From: Granulicella sp. WH15
GTDB taxonomy: Bacteria; Acidobacteriota; Terriglobia; Terriglobales; Acidobacteriaceae
NCBI RefSeq assembly: GCF_009914315.1
Contig: NZ_CP042596.1
Span: 3,410,001 to 3,474,000, forward strand
DNA: 64,000 bases
Reading direction: 5' to 3'
The position numbers and the translations under genes were made by a program. Below the pieces are notes generated by a model. The model searched no databases, was not told where the DNA came from, and saw only the letters and a program-made list of their open reading frames with translations. Positions 1 to 10,535 of the stretch are shown piece by piece. Within the stretch, counting starts at the first letter, position 1, and every line of letters starts with the position of its first letter.

Positions 1-193
1 CCAGTCCACCCACCGGAGCGCCCGTCGCGTCAGCCACGTTCAACGCCACGTTTACCAGCCGCGTCTCCACGTGCAGCGTCTGGAGCGGCAGGTCCTGGTT
101 CGGCTGCTGGCTAGGCGCTCGCCGCTCAATCGGAGCCTGCCCCCAAGCGATCCCAGCCGCCAACATCATCCCCGCAATCGCGAAAACCCTCAC
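1..193 (-). CDS. Secreted VWA-type protein, N-terminal part only
   Basis: The gene enters on the minus strand and runs off the left edge, so only about 64 residues are visible. The GTG start at 193 overlaps the moaE stop (GTGA), which suggests translational coupling. The first 18 or so residues form a signal peptide (MRVFAIAGMMLAAGIAWGQ), followed by a proline-rich stretch and VETRLVNVALNVADATGAPV. That last pattern opens many acidobacterial secreted VWA-domain proteins of unknown role. The assignment rests only on this opening segment; the VWA domain itself is outside the window. A later ATG (MMLAAG) would cut the signal peptide short, so GTG is preferred. Confidence 0.6.
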   Translation of the reverse strand, partial: MRVFAIAGMMLAAGIAWGQAPIERRAPSQQPNQDLPLQTLHVETRLVNVALNVADATGAPVGGL

Positions 194-636
194 TCCTCTA
201 CCCCAGCCACCAGCGCCTCGGGGAACGGCTCGCCATCCGCCCAAACAGCGCCATCCTCAAACGTCTCTTTCTTCCAGATTGGCACCTGCTTCTTCAGCGT
301 ATCGATCAGCCAGCGGCAGGCGTCAAACGCCACGCCCCGATGCGCCGACGCCACCACAATCAGCACGCTCGACTCACCAATCTTCAGCCGCCCTAGCCGA
401 TGCAGCATCGCCACATCGCGCACTCCGAACCGCTCCACCGCCTCCGTCGCAAGCTGTTGCATCTGCGCCAGCGCCATCTCGCGGTAAGCCTCGTAGTCCA
501 GGTACAGCGTCTTCCGCCCGCGCGTGTTGTCGCGCACGATGCCGTCAAAGACGCACACCGCGCCATCGGCTCCGGCCTTGATCTCGTCCATTACCGCGGT
601 CGTGGGCAGCACGGTATCCAGAATCTCAACGCGCAT
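190..636 (-). CDS. moaE: Molybdopterin synthase catalytic subunit MoaE
   Basis: MoaE, with the sulfur carrier MoaD, inserts two sulfurs into cyclic pyranopterin monophosphate to make molybdopterin in the cytoplasm. The 148-residue length is normal for the family. Visible landmarks are the central SAHRG (about 97-101) and the lysine-rich active-site segment KKQVPIWKKE (115-124), which matches the region of the catalytic lysines in E. coli MoaE. The ATG lies inside the end of moaD, an 11-base overlap. A GGAG four bases upstream, within the last moaD codons, serves as its ribosome-binding site. Co-translation with moaD is likely. Confidence 0.93.
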   Translation of the reverse strand: MRVEILDTVLPTTAVMDEIKAGADGAVCVFDGIVRDNTRGRKTLYLDYEAYREMALAQMQQLATEAVERFGVRDVAMLHRLGRLKIGESSVLIVVASAHRGVAFDACRWLIDTLKKQVPIWKKETFEDGAVWADGEPFPEALVAGVEE

Positions 637-889
637 TGCACTCCAATCCCCCGCTCACCGGTGGCAGCAGAGCCACCTCGTCGCCGTCGCGCAACACCGT
701 CGCCTGCCCGGCGTACTCGCGGTTGACGGCCACGGCCAGCGCGGTCCACAGCTTCGTCTCGTTAGACGACCGGCTGCGCAAAAGGCTCAGCAGGGCCGCT
801 ACATCGGCCCCCTCGGCCAGCTCGACCGTCTCCCCCGCGCCGCCGAAGAACTCCTTCAACACCCCGAAATAAAGCACCGCGATCCGCAC
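626..889 (-). CDS. moaD: Molybdopterin synthase sulfur carrier MoaD, extended C-terminus
   Basis: A ubiquitin-fold sulfur carrier of 87 residues with a GTG start. In the family, the terminal Gly-Gly is adenylated by MoeB and converted to the thiocarboxylate used by MoaE. Here the conserved LLPPVSGG (75-81) is not the end: six residues (LECNAR) follow before the stop, and their codons hold the moaE ribosome-binding site. Either the tail is removed by a protease, or this is a sequence or annotation artefact, or the carrier is not functional as encoded. moaE overlaps it by 11 bases. Confidence 0.88.
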   Translation of the reverse strand: MRIAVLYFGVLKEFFGGAGETVELAEGADVAALLSLLRSRSSNETKLWTALAVAVNREYAGQATVLRDGDEVALLPPVSGGLECNAR

Positions 890-1008
890 CCACCTATCCT
901 ACCAACCCCGCCCCGGCGGCCTGTTCTGAATGACGATCACGATTCGCAGGAATCCGCACATGCCCCTGCTACAATTCGCGCAAATTGCCCCAGCCCGCGG
1001 AGGAAACG

Positions 1009-2874
1009 ATGGCTAAGAAGACCACCAGCAAGGCCCGTTCGAGCAAGAAGACCCTCACCGTCAAGGCCTATCGCGGCGACAACAAGACGCTGCTCGCCTT
1101 CGATCTCGCCGACGCGGCCAACGCCACCAATCTGGCCGGATTCACCATCGCCTGCCAGCCGCCGGGCAAGCCCAGCTACTACCTCTTCAACGAGCTACAG
1201 TTCGAGACTCCCGGCGACCACGCCCAGGTCGCCACCGAGCCGCCCAACTCCAGCGTCAACGCTCCTATCCACAAGTTCCGCTGGGTCCACTTTCCCGGCT
1301 ACAACCACCAGGGCACCCAGCCCGCGACGGGCCTGTACACCTACACCGTCACGCCGCGCTACTTCGACGAAAACCAGTCCATGCAGCCGATGGACCCCAC
1401 GCTCAGCGTCAGCGTCAAGTCCGTGGTGGACTTCTTCCAGAAGGGCAGCCTCAGCCTCGGCTTCACCCGCGGCTACATGCAGTCCGAGGCCTTCGTCCAC
1501 CACTTCGGCCTCAAGGCCACCATCAAGCCCAAGGACGGCCCATTGCTCTTCAAGACCAACCAGGTGGCTGGGACCGACGCCGAGGGCAACACCCATACCT
1601 TCGCCGAGGAGTACGCCTGGATGGGCTCGTCCGCACAGGTCAAGATCTTCGACCTGCTCAACGAAGTGCTCGCCGACAAGACCCTGCAGCTGGATATGTT
1701 TGCTTACGACCTCGACGAGCCGGACCTGATGACGATCCTGCTCGCACTGGCCAAACAGGCTCGCATCCGCATCATCCTCGACGATGCCTCGCTGCACACC
1801 AACAAGGCAGGCACCACGCCCGAGGACCAGTTCACCGCGCTCTTCACGAAGGCTCTGCCGAAGTCTGCCGACCCCGCGCAGGCAGGCATCGTGCGCGGCA
1901 AGTTCAGCCGCTACTCGCACGATAAGGTCCTGATCGTCTCGAAGAATGGCACGCCAATCAAGGTGCTCACCGGCTCCACCAACTTCTCGGTCACCGGCCT
2001 CTACGTCAACGCCAACCACGTACTGCTCTACGACGACGCCACCGTCGCCGCCAAGTACGAAGAGGTCTTTGCGCTGAGCTGGACGAGCAAGACCTCCACC
2101 AAGCAGTTCGAGGCCTCGCCGCTCTCCTCGGCTACGCCCTTCGTCTTCAAGTCCAAAACTGTGCCCGAGACCCACATCACCTTCTCGCCCCACAGCACGT
2201 CCGATGAGGAGACGGTTCTAAACAACCTCACCGCCCGGATCGAGCAGGAGGCAGCAAAGAAGTCCGGCGGCAGCGTGCTCTTCGCGGTGATGCAGCTTGT
2301 CGGCGGCGGGCCGGTCTACACGACGCTCAACAACATCCACACGCAGCAGAACATCTTCAGCTACGGCATCTCGGACGACGCCTCCGGCACCACGCTGTAC
2401 GCACCCGACAGCACGACGGGCGTGCTCGTCACCGGCAAGCCCGGCAAGACGGAGCTGCCTCCGCCCTTCGACCAGGTGCCCATTCCGCCGGGGCACGAGA
2501 TCCACGACAAGTTCGTCGTCTGCGGCTTCAACGGCGATGCCCCGGTCATCTACTGCGGCTCGTCGAACCTGGCCGCCGGAGGAGAGCAGGAAAACGGCGA
2601 CAACCTGCTGGCCGTCTACGACGCCGACGTCGCCACAGCCTTTGCCATCGAGGCGCTGGCGCTGGTGGACCACTACAGCTTTCTCGATCGCTATGCGACT
2701 CCCAAGACGTCCAAGAAAAAGTCGGCTACAACGGCCCTCGTGCAGAAGCAGCCGCGATCCAAACAGCAAGCGGCGGTGCAGGCAAAGATGTTTCTCTCGA
2801 CGGACGACGGATGGACGAAGTCGTACTACGACCCCAACGACCTGCACTGCATGGAGCGAGAACTTTTCGCGTAG
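1009..2874 (+). CDS. Phospholipase D-like protein with two HxK motifs
   Basis: A 621-residue protein of the PLD/HKD superfamily; substrate unknown. The ATG at 1009 is chosen because GGAGGA lies four bases upstream; an earlier TTG at 985 has no such site. The N-terminus is Lys/Ser/Thr-rich (MAKKTTSKARSSKKTL). HxK motif 1 is HDKVLIVS (His304), followed by LTGSTNFS. HxK motif 2 is HDKFVVCG (His499), followed by YCGSSNLAAGGEQENGD. Both lack the Asp of the classical HxKxxxxD, but the His/Lys pairs and the downstream GS(T/S)N motifs are present. No signal peptide is seen. The stop codon overlaps the edge of an intergenic repeat. Confidence 0.85.
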   Translation: MAKKTTSKARSSKKTLTVKAYRGDNKTLLAFDLADAANATNLAGFTIACQPPGKPSYYLFNELQFETPGDHAQVATEPPNSSVNAPIHKFRWVHFPGYNHQGTQPATGLYTYTVTPRYFDENQSMQPMDPTLSVSVKSVVDFFQKGSLSLGFTRGYMQSEAFVHHFGLKATIKPKDGPLLFKTNQVAGTDAEGNTHTFAEEYAWMGSSAQVKIFDLLNEVLADKTLQLDMFAYDLDEPDLMTILLALAKQARIRIILDDASLHTNKAGTTPEDQFTALFTKALPKSADPAQAGIVRGKFSRYSHDKVLIVSKNGTPIKVLTGSTNFSVTGLYVNANHVLLYDDATVAAKYEEVFALSWTSKTSTKQFEASPLSSATPFVFKSKTVPETHITFSPHSTSDEETVLNNLTARIEQEAAKKSGGSVLFAVMQLVGGGPVYTTLNNIHTQQNIFSYGISDDASGTTLYAPDSTTGVLVTGKPGKTELPPPFDQVPIPPGHEIHDKFVVCGFNGDAPVIYCGSSNLAAGGEQENGDNLLAVYDADVATAFAIEALALVDHYSFLDRYATPKTSKKKSATTALVQKQPRSKQQAAVQAKMFLSTDDGWTKSYYDPNDLHCMERELFA

Positions 2875-3035
2875 CACTTCGTGCGGTTCTCGGGGCGGTA
2901 CGGAGAAGTTAGCTTTTAAGAGCCTTCCGCTGCTCGGCAGCGAGTTTTTCTTTCCGACCAGCGGGAGGACCACGCGAAGCAGTAAAAAGGCGTGCAAACG
3001 CCCGCCCTCCGCGTAGGAGGCTCGTCCGGCAGGAC
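2873..3035 (-). repeat. Dispersed intergenic repeat, family A, copy 1 (inverted orientation)
   Basis: Read on the minus strand, this stretch matches the copies at 32844 and 36229: it starts CCTGCCGGACG, has CTCCTACGCGG, then CCTCCCGCTGGTCGGAAA, and ends CCGAGAACCGCACGAAGTGC. It begins inside the stop codon of the PLD-like gene and contains an imperfect hairpin at about 2927-2972. Confidence 0.85.
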
Positions 3036-3073
3036 AATGCTTTTGTCTTGCGATATAACTGGACCCATCCGCG

Positions 3074-5074
3074 ATGACGACAAAGCGTGTTCTGAAGAAG
3101 AACCAGAAACCGGCTCCAGCACAGACCTTCCCTCTTCCGCTCGCCTCATGGCGCACGCTTCTGGCTGCGCTGGCGCTCTGCGTGCTGGTCGTTGTCGCAT
3201 ACGGCAACAGCATCGGCAACGGCTTCGTCTGGGACGATCACGAGCAGATCGTGATGAACCCGTACATGAAGCCGGACGCGCCGCTGGCCCCTCTCTTCAC
3301 ACAGGACGTCCGTTTCACCCGGCAGGATCAGTCCGGCCACACGCAGGTCTATCGCCCGCTGCAACTGCTCACGTACCGCATCGTGAACGACTGGTCCGGC
3401 GGCTCACCCGCAGCCTTCCACGGATGCAGCATTCTCTTCGCGGTCGCCGGGGCGCTGGCGGCCTTCGCCGTCTTCCAACTGCTAACGCACAGGCTAGGCG
3501 TAGCCTGTGCAGCCGCCGCGCTCTTCGCCGTACACCCCGTCCATACCGAGGCAGTCGACTGGATCGCCGCGCTCCCCGACCTCGGATTCGGACTCTTCAT
3601 CCTGCTAGCCTTCGCGCTCTTTCTGCGTGCCCGAACGAAGCCTCTCCTGCAAGTGCTCTCGCTGGTGGCCTTTGCCATCGCGCTGCTGTGGAAAGAGACG
3701 GCAGTCGTCTTTCCGATTGGCGTAGCGGCTTACGTATGGCTCACCGAGTCAACCACCCGAACTCGGCGCGCACTCATCGCCAGCGTGCCTTACTGGATCG
3801 TGCTCGCCGCATACATGGCGCTGCGCGTCAGCGTGCTGGGCAGCCTGAGCACCGGCCCGCGTGACTGGGCGCTGACACCCGTACAGTCTCTGCTGACGAT
3901 GCTGCACCTGATGATCTCCTATTGGGCTAAGCTGGCGCTGCCCCTCGACCTGAACGCCTACCACCTCTTCCACCCCATCCGCTCCGTCACCGACCTGCGT
4001 GGCTGGGCGGCGATCTTGCTCCTGCTCTGCGCCGCAGCGGGCATCGCCGCGCTCGTGCGCCGCGCACCGCTCTGCGCCTTCGCCGCACTCGGGGTCTTCC
4101 TCTTCCTCGTTCCTGCGATGAACTTCAACGGCCTGGGCCGTAATCCCTTCGCCGAACGCTATCTCTACCTGCCCTCCGCGGGCTTCTGCCTGCTGGCTGT
4201 ATTGGCGGCAGCATGGCTCATCGACCGCCTGCCGGAGAAGGCACGCACCCCTGTAGCCGGTGCCGTGCTGGCTATCGTGCTCGTCGGTTACATCGCTGAG
4301 ACGATCCTCCGCAATCCCGACTGGAAGGATGACACGACACTCTTCACCGCGACGCTTCCGCAGTCGCCCGACGCGCCGTTCGTCCGCTACATGGTCGCCA
4401 CCGCGCAGAGTGCCGACTCGACCACATCGCCGCTGGCCGAGCAGAACTACCAGAAGACCATCGCGCTCGCCCAGGAGCAGCTTCCGCCCGACCGGCTCTT
4501 TCTCCTGAAGGGCTACGAGGGCTTAGCCTCGCTCTACGCGGATCGCTCACAGTTCGAGCAGGCGCTGGCGATGCTTGCCAAGGCCCGCGCACTCGCTCCC
4601 GGCGATCCAGACGTCGCAGGAGAAGAGGGCATGATCCTCGCCCGCGCAGGGCACGGCAGCGGCTCCGAGGAGTCGCTGAACCGCGCACTGGCTGCGCAGC
4701 CGAACAACGAGAACGTACTCGCCGCGCTCGGCCTGATCGCGCGCGAAGAGCACCACGACCTGAAGCGAGCCGCAGAACTGTTCACGAAAGCACTCGCCGC
4801 TCACCCGCAGGAGGACGACTTCAGCGCCTCGCAGCACAACAATCTCGCGGGGGTCTACGCCGATCAGGACAACTTCACAGCCGCCATCACGGAGCTTCGG
4901 CACGCGATCCGCATACTACCTCAAGACCCGGAGTTCCACGTCAACCTCGCGAGCGCACTTGCGGCGACTGGTGACTTCCCTGCCGCACGTACAGAAGCAG
5001 AGACAGCCCTGCGGATCTCCCCGGATGACGGCAATGCGCGTGAAGTGCTGAGACGGTTGAATGAGATGACGTAA
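3074..5074 (+). CDS. Membrane GT-C-type glycosyltransferase with C-terminal TPR repeats
   Basis: A 666-residue protein. After a basic N-terminus come one hydrophobic segment and the motif NGFVWDDHEQI (Asp54-Asp55), placed as the acidic pair in the first periplasmic loop of GT-C enzymes such as TMTC/PMT relatives. Many further membrane segments run to about residue 410. The C-terminal 250 residues are alanine-rich helical pairs typical of TPR repeats (for example EQALAMLAKARALAPGDPDV). This architecture is common in acidobacteria; donor and acceptor are unknown. A dispersed repeat lies on each side, and the gene is convergent with lon. Confidence 0.75.
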   Translation: MTTKRVLKKNQKPAPAQTFPLPLASWRTLLAALALCVLVVVAYGNSIGNGFVWDDHEQIVMNPYMKPDAPLAPLFTQDVRFTRQDQSGHTQVYRPLQLLTYRIVNDWSGGSPAAFHGCSILFAVAGALAAFAVFQLLTHRLGVACAAAALFAVHPVHTEAVDWIAALPDLGFGLFILLAFALFLRARTKPLLQVLSLVAFAIALLWKETAVVFPIGVAAYVWLTESTTRTRRALIASVPYWIVLAAYMALRVSVLGSLSTGPRDWALTPVQSLLTMLHLMISYWAKLALPLDLNAYHLFHPIRSVTDLRGWAAILLLLCAAAGIAALVRRAPLCAFAALGVFLFLVPAMNFNGLGRNPFAERYLYLPSAGFCLLAVLAAAWLIDRLPEKARTPVAGAVLAIVLVGYIAETILRNPDWKDDTTLFTATLPQSPDAPFVRYMVATAQSADSTTSPLAEQNYQKTIALAQEQLPPDRLFLLKGYEGLASLYADRSQFEQALAMLAKARALAPGDPDVAGEEGMILARAGHGSGSEESLNRALAAQPNNENVLAALGLIAREEHHDLKRAAELFTKALAAHPQEDDFSASQHNNLAGVYADQDNFTAAITELRHAIRILPQDPEFHVNLASALAATGDFPAARTEAETALRISPDDGNAREVLRRLNEMT

Positions 5075-5080
5075 AAGGCA

Positions 5081-5206
5081 TCCTGCCGGACGGGCCTCCT
5101 ACGCGGAGGGCGGTCACTTCGTGACTTTCATACTTGTCTGGGCGATTTAAAAAGCAAAGATCCTCCCGCTGGTCGGAAACGAAATCGACCAACGGGAGGA
5201 CCGCAG
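5081..5206 (+). repeat. Dispersed intergenic repeat, family A, copy 2 (shortened)
   Basis: It starts CCTGCCGGACGGGCCTCC and ends in a near-perfect hairpin, CCTCCCGCTGGTCGG / CGACCAACGGGAGG, at 5162-5199. The right-hand third seen in the longer copies is missing. It lies between two convergent genes and the hairpin could end both transcripts, although there is no long T run. Confidence 0.85.
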
Positions 5207-5217
5207 GCTATAGTGCA

Positions 5218-7668
<2,451 letters not shown>

Positions 7669-7904
7669 GGTTGAGTGTCCTTCCATCAAATTATCAGCTA
7701 TTCGATGTATCAAGTCCAGAAAAAGTCGCAGACAAACTCCAGCCTCCTATTCCACTCCAAACCTATCGACCGCAGGCCCAATGGCATGAATAGTTTGCGA
7801 CGCATGCAGCCGCTTCTCAGCCCGTCCCTGCACAACCTGTTCTTACATAGGATGTGAGGACGGCCCGGTCTGTGGCATTAGACTGTAGGTTTAGTTTTCT
7901 GGAC

Positions 7905-8735
7905 TCAGGCAGCGGGGTATCGGCCCAGCTCTTTGACCATCTGGCAGTGGCGGCTGAGTCCGGCCATCGCCTCGTCCATCTGCTGGCCGCGCTCGAAGCG
8001 GACGTCGACGTAAAAGATGTACTCCCACGGACGCCCCGGCACCGGGCGCGATTCGATGCGGGTCAGGTTGAGACCGGCGCGGCGGAACTCCTCGAGCGCC
8101 AGCATCAGCGTGCCGGGCCGGTGCTCGACGCTGAAAGCCACGCTAAGCTTGTTCGGCCCAGCCGCGCCTACGCTGGAGCGATGCTCCGGCAGCGCCAGTG
8201 TGTAAAAACGGGTGTAGTTCTCGGCATGGTCTTCCATGCCCTCGACCAAAATCTCGGCCCCGTACTGTCGGGCGGCGAGCGCGGGCGCGATGGCGGCGGT
8301 GTCGCGCAGGCCGAGCTGCATGATGTGCTTCACGCTGCCCGCCGTGTCGTAAAAGGGCACCGCCTCGATCTGCGAATTTGCCGCCAGCCACTTGCGGCAC
8401 TGCGAGAGCGCCACCGGGTGCGAGAGCACCCGGCGAACCTCCTCCAGCCGCACTCCCGGCGCGACGGTAACGTTGTGCCGCACACGCAGCAGGCTCTCCG
8501 CCGCGATGGTCACCGGCCGTTCGAGCAGCAGATCGTAGTGCTCGGCGACCGAGCCGTGGAGACTGTTCTCGATGGGCAGCACGGCGGCTTCCACTTGGCC
8601 CGACTGGATGCGGTCGAAGACATCGACCGACAACATGCAGGGAACGATCTCGATGCCTGCTGCCTGTGCCTCGAATGCGGCCAAAGCGGCCATGTGACTG
8701 TTGGACCCGAGCTCTCCCTGAATCGCGACTCTCAC
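7905..8735 (-). CDS. pheA: Prephenate dehydratase (monofunctional, PDT plus ACT)
   Basis: Converts prephenate to phenylpyruvate in phenylalanine biosynthesis. The GTG start at 8735 follows a strong GGAAGGA; an ATG at 8768 has none. The 276 residues contain the PDT domain, starting VRVAIQGELGSNSHMAA, with the substrate-site motif NYTRFYTL near residue 200. A C-terminal ACT domain (KLSVAFSVEHRPGTL...LTRIESRP) is the usual phenylalanine-feedback site. No chorismate mutase domain is attached. Codon use matches the neighbours. Confidence 0.93.
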   Translation of the reverse strand: MRVAIQGELGSNSHMAALAAFEAQAAGIEIVPCMLSVDVFDRIQSGQVEAAVLPIENSLHGSVAEHYDLLLERPVTIAAESLLRVRHNVTVAPGVRLEEVRRVLSHPVALSQCRKWLAANSQIEAVPFYDTAGSVKHIMQLGLRDTAAIAPALAARQYGAEILVEGMEDHAENYTRFYTLALPEHRSSVGAAGPNKLSVAFSVEHRPGTLMLALEEFRRAGLNLTRIESRPVPGRPWEYIFYVDVRFERGQQMDEAMAGLSRHCQMVKELGRYPAA

Positions 8736-8952
8736 TTGCTTCCTTCCGCGCCTGCGCGCCGACTGCATCCTGGGCCGTGCAAGACCCGCGTAAAGTTCCT
8801 AAAAGTCAGTTCCTGATTATAGATCTGGAAATTACTGGCAACCCGCCTACGTTACCCCGCAACTTACCACATGGGCCAAGGACTGCCCCGGCACTCCATG
8901 GTAGCCCACGGCCGACACCAGGGCCGCGGGCCAAGGAAGGAAGGATCACCCC

Positions 8953-9102
8953 ATGCTTTGGACCATCACGATTCTCTTAGTAGTTCTCTGGATCCTCGGT
9001 CTCGTCAGCAGCTACACCCTCGGCGGATGGATTCATATCCTGCTGGTGCTGGCCGTCATCGTTCTGATCTTCAACCTGCTGTCCGGCCGCCGCGCGCTTT
9101 AG
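8953..9102 (+). CDS. Small two-helix membrane protein (lmo0937/DUF5670-like)
   Basis: A 49-residue protein with two hydrophobic helices separated by SSYTLGGWIHI: MLWTITILLVVLWILGLVSS, then a second helix, then a short basic tail GRRAL. GGAAGGAAGGA lies just upstream of the ATG. The pattern matches the short lmo0937-type membrane proteins often found beside stress proteins; the CsbD-like gene next door fits this. Function unknown. Confidence 0.8.
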   Translation: MLWTITILLVVLWILGLVSSYTLGGWIHILLVLAVIVLIFNLLSGRRAL

Positions 9103-9160
9103 GCACGCGGTTCCTGCACGCCGACCGACTCAGCCGTACACGGAAATGGGAAGGCTAACC

Positions 9161-9502
9161 ATGAATAACGATCAAGCAGCGGGCATTCTGGATCAAGCAA
9201 AAGGCAAGCTCAAGGAAGTCGTTGGAAATGTGACCGGCAATGAGAAGCTGGCTAACTCCGGGGCCGCCGATCAGGTAAAGGGCCATGCCAGGGAGACCTG
9301 GGGCAACGTAAAGGATACGGCGGCTCACCTCACCAGTTCGGCACGCGCCGCCAGCGACGAGCAGGAGGCGGAGCTTCGTACCGACGCGAACGATTCGAGC
9401 GTCAGTCTTCGGGATGAAGCGATCGAAGGAGCTGCGAACCTGAAGAATTCCATCAAGCGGGGGCTCAATCACCTTGAGCAGGACGTAGACCGCCGCCGCT
9501 AA
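9161..9502 (+). CDS. CsbD-family stress-response protein
   Basis: A 113-residue hydrophilic protein. Residues 1-60 match the CsbD domain: it starts MNNDQAAGILDQAKGKLKEV and goes on with VTGNEKLANSGAADQVKGHARETWGNVKD. The remainder is a charged helical extension (DEQEAELRTDANDSSVSL). CsbD proteins are induced by general stress in many bacteria; the molecular role is unknown. GGGAAGG precedes the ATG by six bases, and a strong terminator follows. It is probably co-transcribed with the small membrane protein upstream. Confidence 0.88.
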   Translation: MNNDQAAGILDQAKGKLKEVVGNVTGNEKLANSGAADQVKGHARETWGNVKDTAAHLTSSARAASDEQEAELRTDANDSSVSLRDEAIEGAANLKNSIKRGLNHLEQDVDRRR

Positions 9503-9523
9503 CTCCGGTTTCCGACAAAGGAC

Positions 9524-9564
9524 AAAACGCACAGCCCGTCGCCATTCAGGCGGGCTGTGCGTTT
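9524..9564. terminator. Bidirectional rho-independent terminator
   Basis: A 13-bp stem AACGCACAGCCCG / CGGGCTGTGCGTT around a 14-base loop, with A-rich left and T-rich right flanks. It lies between the convergent CsbD gene and the ubiA-family gene and can serve both strands. Confidence 0.85.
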
Positions 9565-9568
9565 GTGC

Positions 9569-10435
9569 TTAGTGGCGGATCAGGATGTCGGCGGCCACGC
9601 AGACGAAGAAGACCACCGAGATAATTCCGTTCAGCAGAAAGAATGCCGCGTTCATCCGCCGCAGGTCGCGGGGAGAGATGATGCTGTGCTCATAGGCCAG
9701 CAGCGCGGCCACGAGGATCGTTCCGACCGCGCCCATCAGCCCCAGGCTGAAGAGCCGGTCGAGCCAGACCAGCAGCGCGATCATCCCCAGGTGCATGACG
9801 CGGGCGATCCAGAACGCGCCCTCCAGCCCGAAGGCCTGGGGCACGCTGTTGAGGCCGACGCGGCGGTCGTGCTCGAAGTCCTGGCAGGCATAGAGCACGT
9901 CGAAGCCGCCAACCCACAGCACGACGATCGCTGTAAGTACGATGATGCGCGGGTCGAAGGTGCCGCGCACCGCGATCCACGCCGCCGAAGGCGCGATGCC
10001 GAGCGCCAGCCCCAGCACCAGGTGCGACCAGCGCGTCACTCGCTTCATGTAGCTGTAGAGCAGCACCACCGCGAGAGCCACCGGGGCCAGTTCGAGTGTC
10101 AGCCTGTTGAGCATCGCGGAGGCAAAGAAGAAGATGCCCGAGCAGACGAGGACGAAGCCCGCGACGAAGGTCGTCGTCAGGGCTCCTGCCGGGATGGCGC
10201 GCATCGCGGTGCGGGGGTTGTCGGCGTCGAGCCGGGCGTCGACCAGGCGGTTGAACGCCATGGCCGCCGAACGTGCCGAGACCATGCACACGATGATCCA
10301 GCCGAGAACGGGCAACGTGGGCAGTCCGCCGGCGGCGAGCATGGCGCCCGTCAAGGCAAACGGGAGCGCGAAGATGGAGTGCTCCCACTTGATCATCTCG
10401 AGCGTAATGAGGGTGCTCTGTCGCAATGAAGCCAT
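9569..10435 (-). CDS. UbiA-family prenyltransferase (likely MqnP of futalosine menaquinone pathway)
   Basis: A 288-residue integral membrane prenyltransferase. The two Asp-rich motifs are NRLVDARLDADNPRT (NxxxDxxxD) and DVLYACQDFEHD (DxxYAxxDxxxD). These bind prenyl diphosphate through Mg2+. The opening WEHSIFALPFALTGAMLAAG resembles the UbiA subfamily found in futalosine-pathway genomes (MqnP) more than true 4-hydroxybenzoate enzymes. Acidobacteria use menaquinone, which fits. The exact aromatic acceptor cannot be read from the sequence. Confidence 0.85.
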   Translation of the reverse strand: MASLRQSTLITLEMIKWEHSIFALPFALTGAMLAAGGLPTLPVLGWIIVCMVSARSAAMAFNRLVDARLDADNPRTAMRAIPAGALTTTFVAGFVLVCSGIFFFASAMLNRLTLELAPVALAVVLLYSYMKRVTRWSHLVLGLALGIAPSAAWIAVRGTFDPRIIVLTAIVVLWVGGFDVLYACQDFEHDRRVGLNSVPQAFGLEGAFWIARVMHLGMIALLVWLDRLFSLGLMGAVGTILVAALLAYEHSIISPRDLRRMNAAFFLLNGIISVVFFVCVAADILIRH

Positions 10436-10465
10436 AGTGCTTATGGTACTCCGAGCAGTTGGTTA

Positions 10466-10524
10466 TACGCGAAGCGTCCAATACCCTACGAAGTGGCGCC
10501 CGCCCGGCGTTAGGGCGCTGTTGC
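10466..10524 (+). repeat. Dispersed REP-like repeat, family B, copy 1
   Basis: It has the pattern ACGCGAAGCGTCCAATACC, CGAAGTGGCGCCCGCCCGG and GGGCGCTGTTGC, found again at 40564 and inverted at 21080. It lies between the ubiA-family start and the end of the BON gene and can form a short stem (CGCCC/GGGCG). Confidence 0.75.
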
Positions 10525-10535
10525 TTCTAAAAAAC

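Noticed and set aside
1195..2193. 332-codon open frame opposite the PLD-like gene
   Set aside because: Arises from GC-rich codon bias; Val/Gly/Leu/Glu-rich product without motifs, and the plus-strand protein has clear family motifs.
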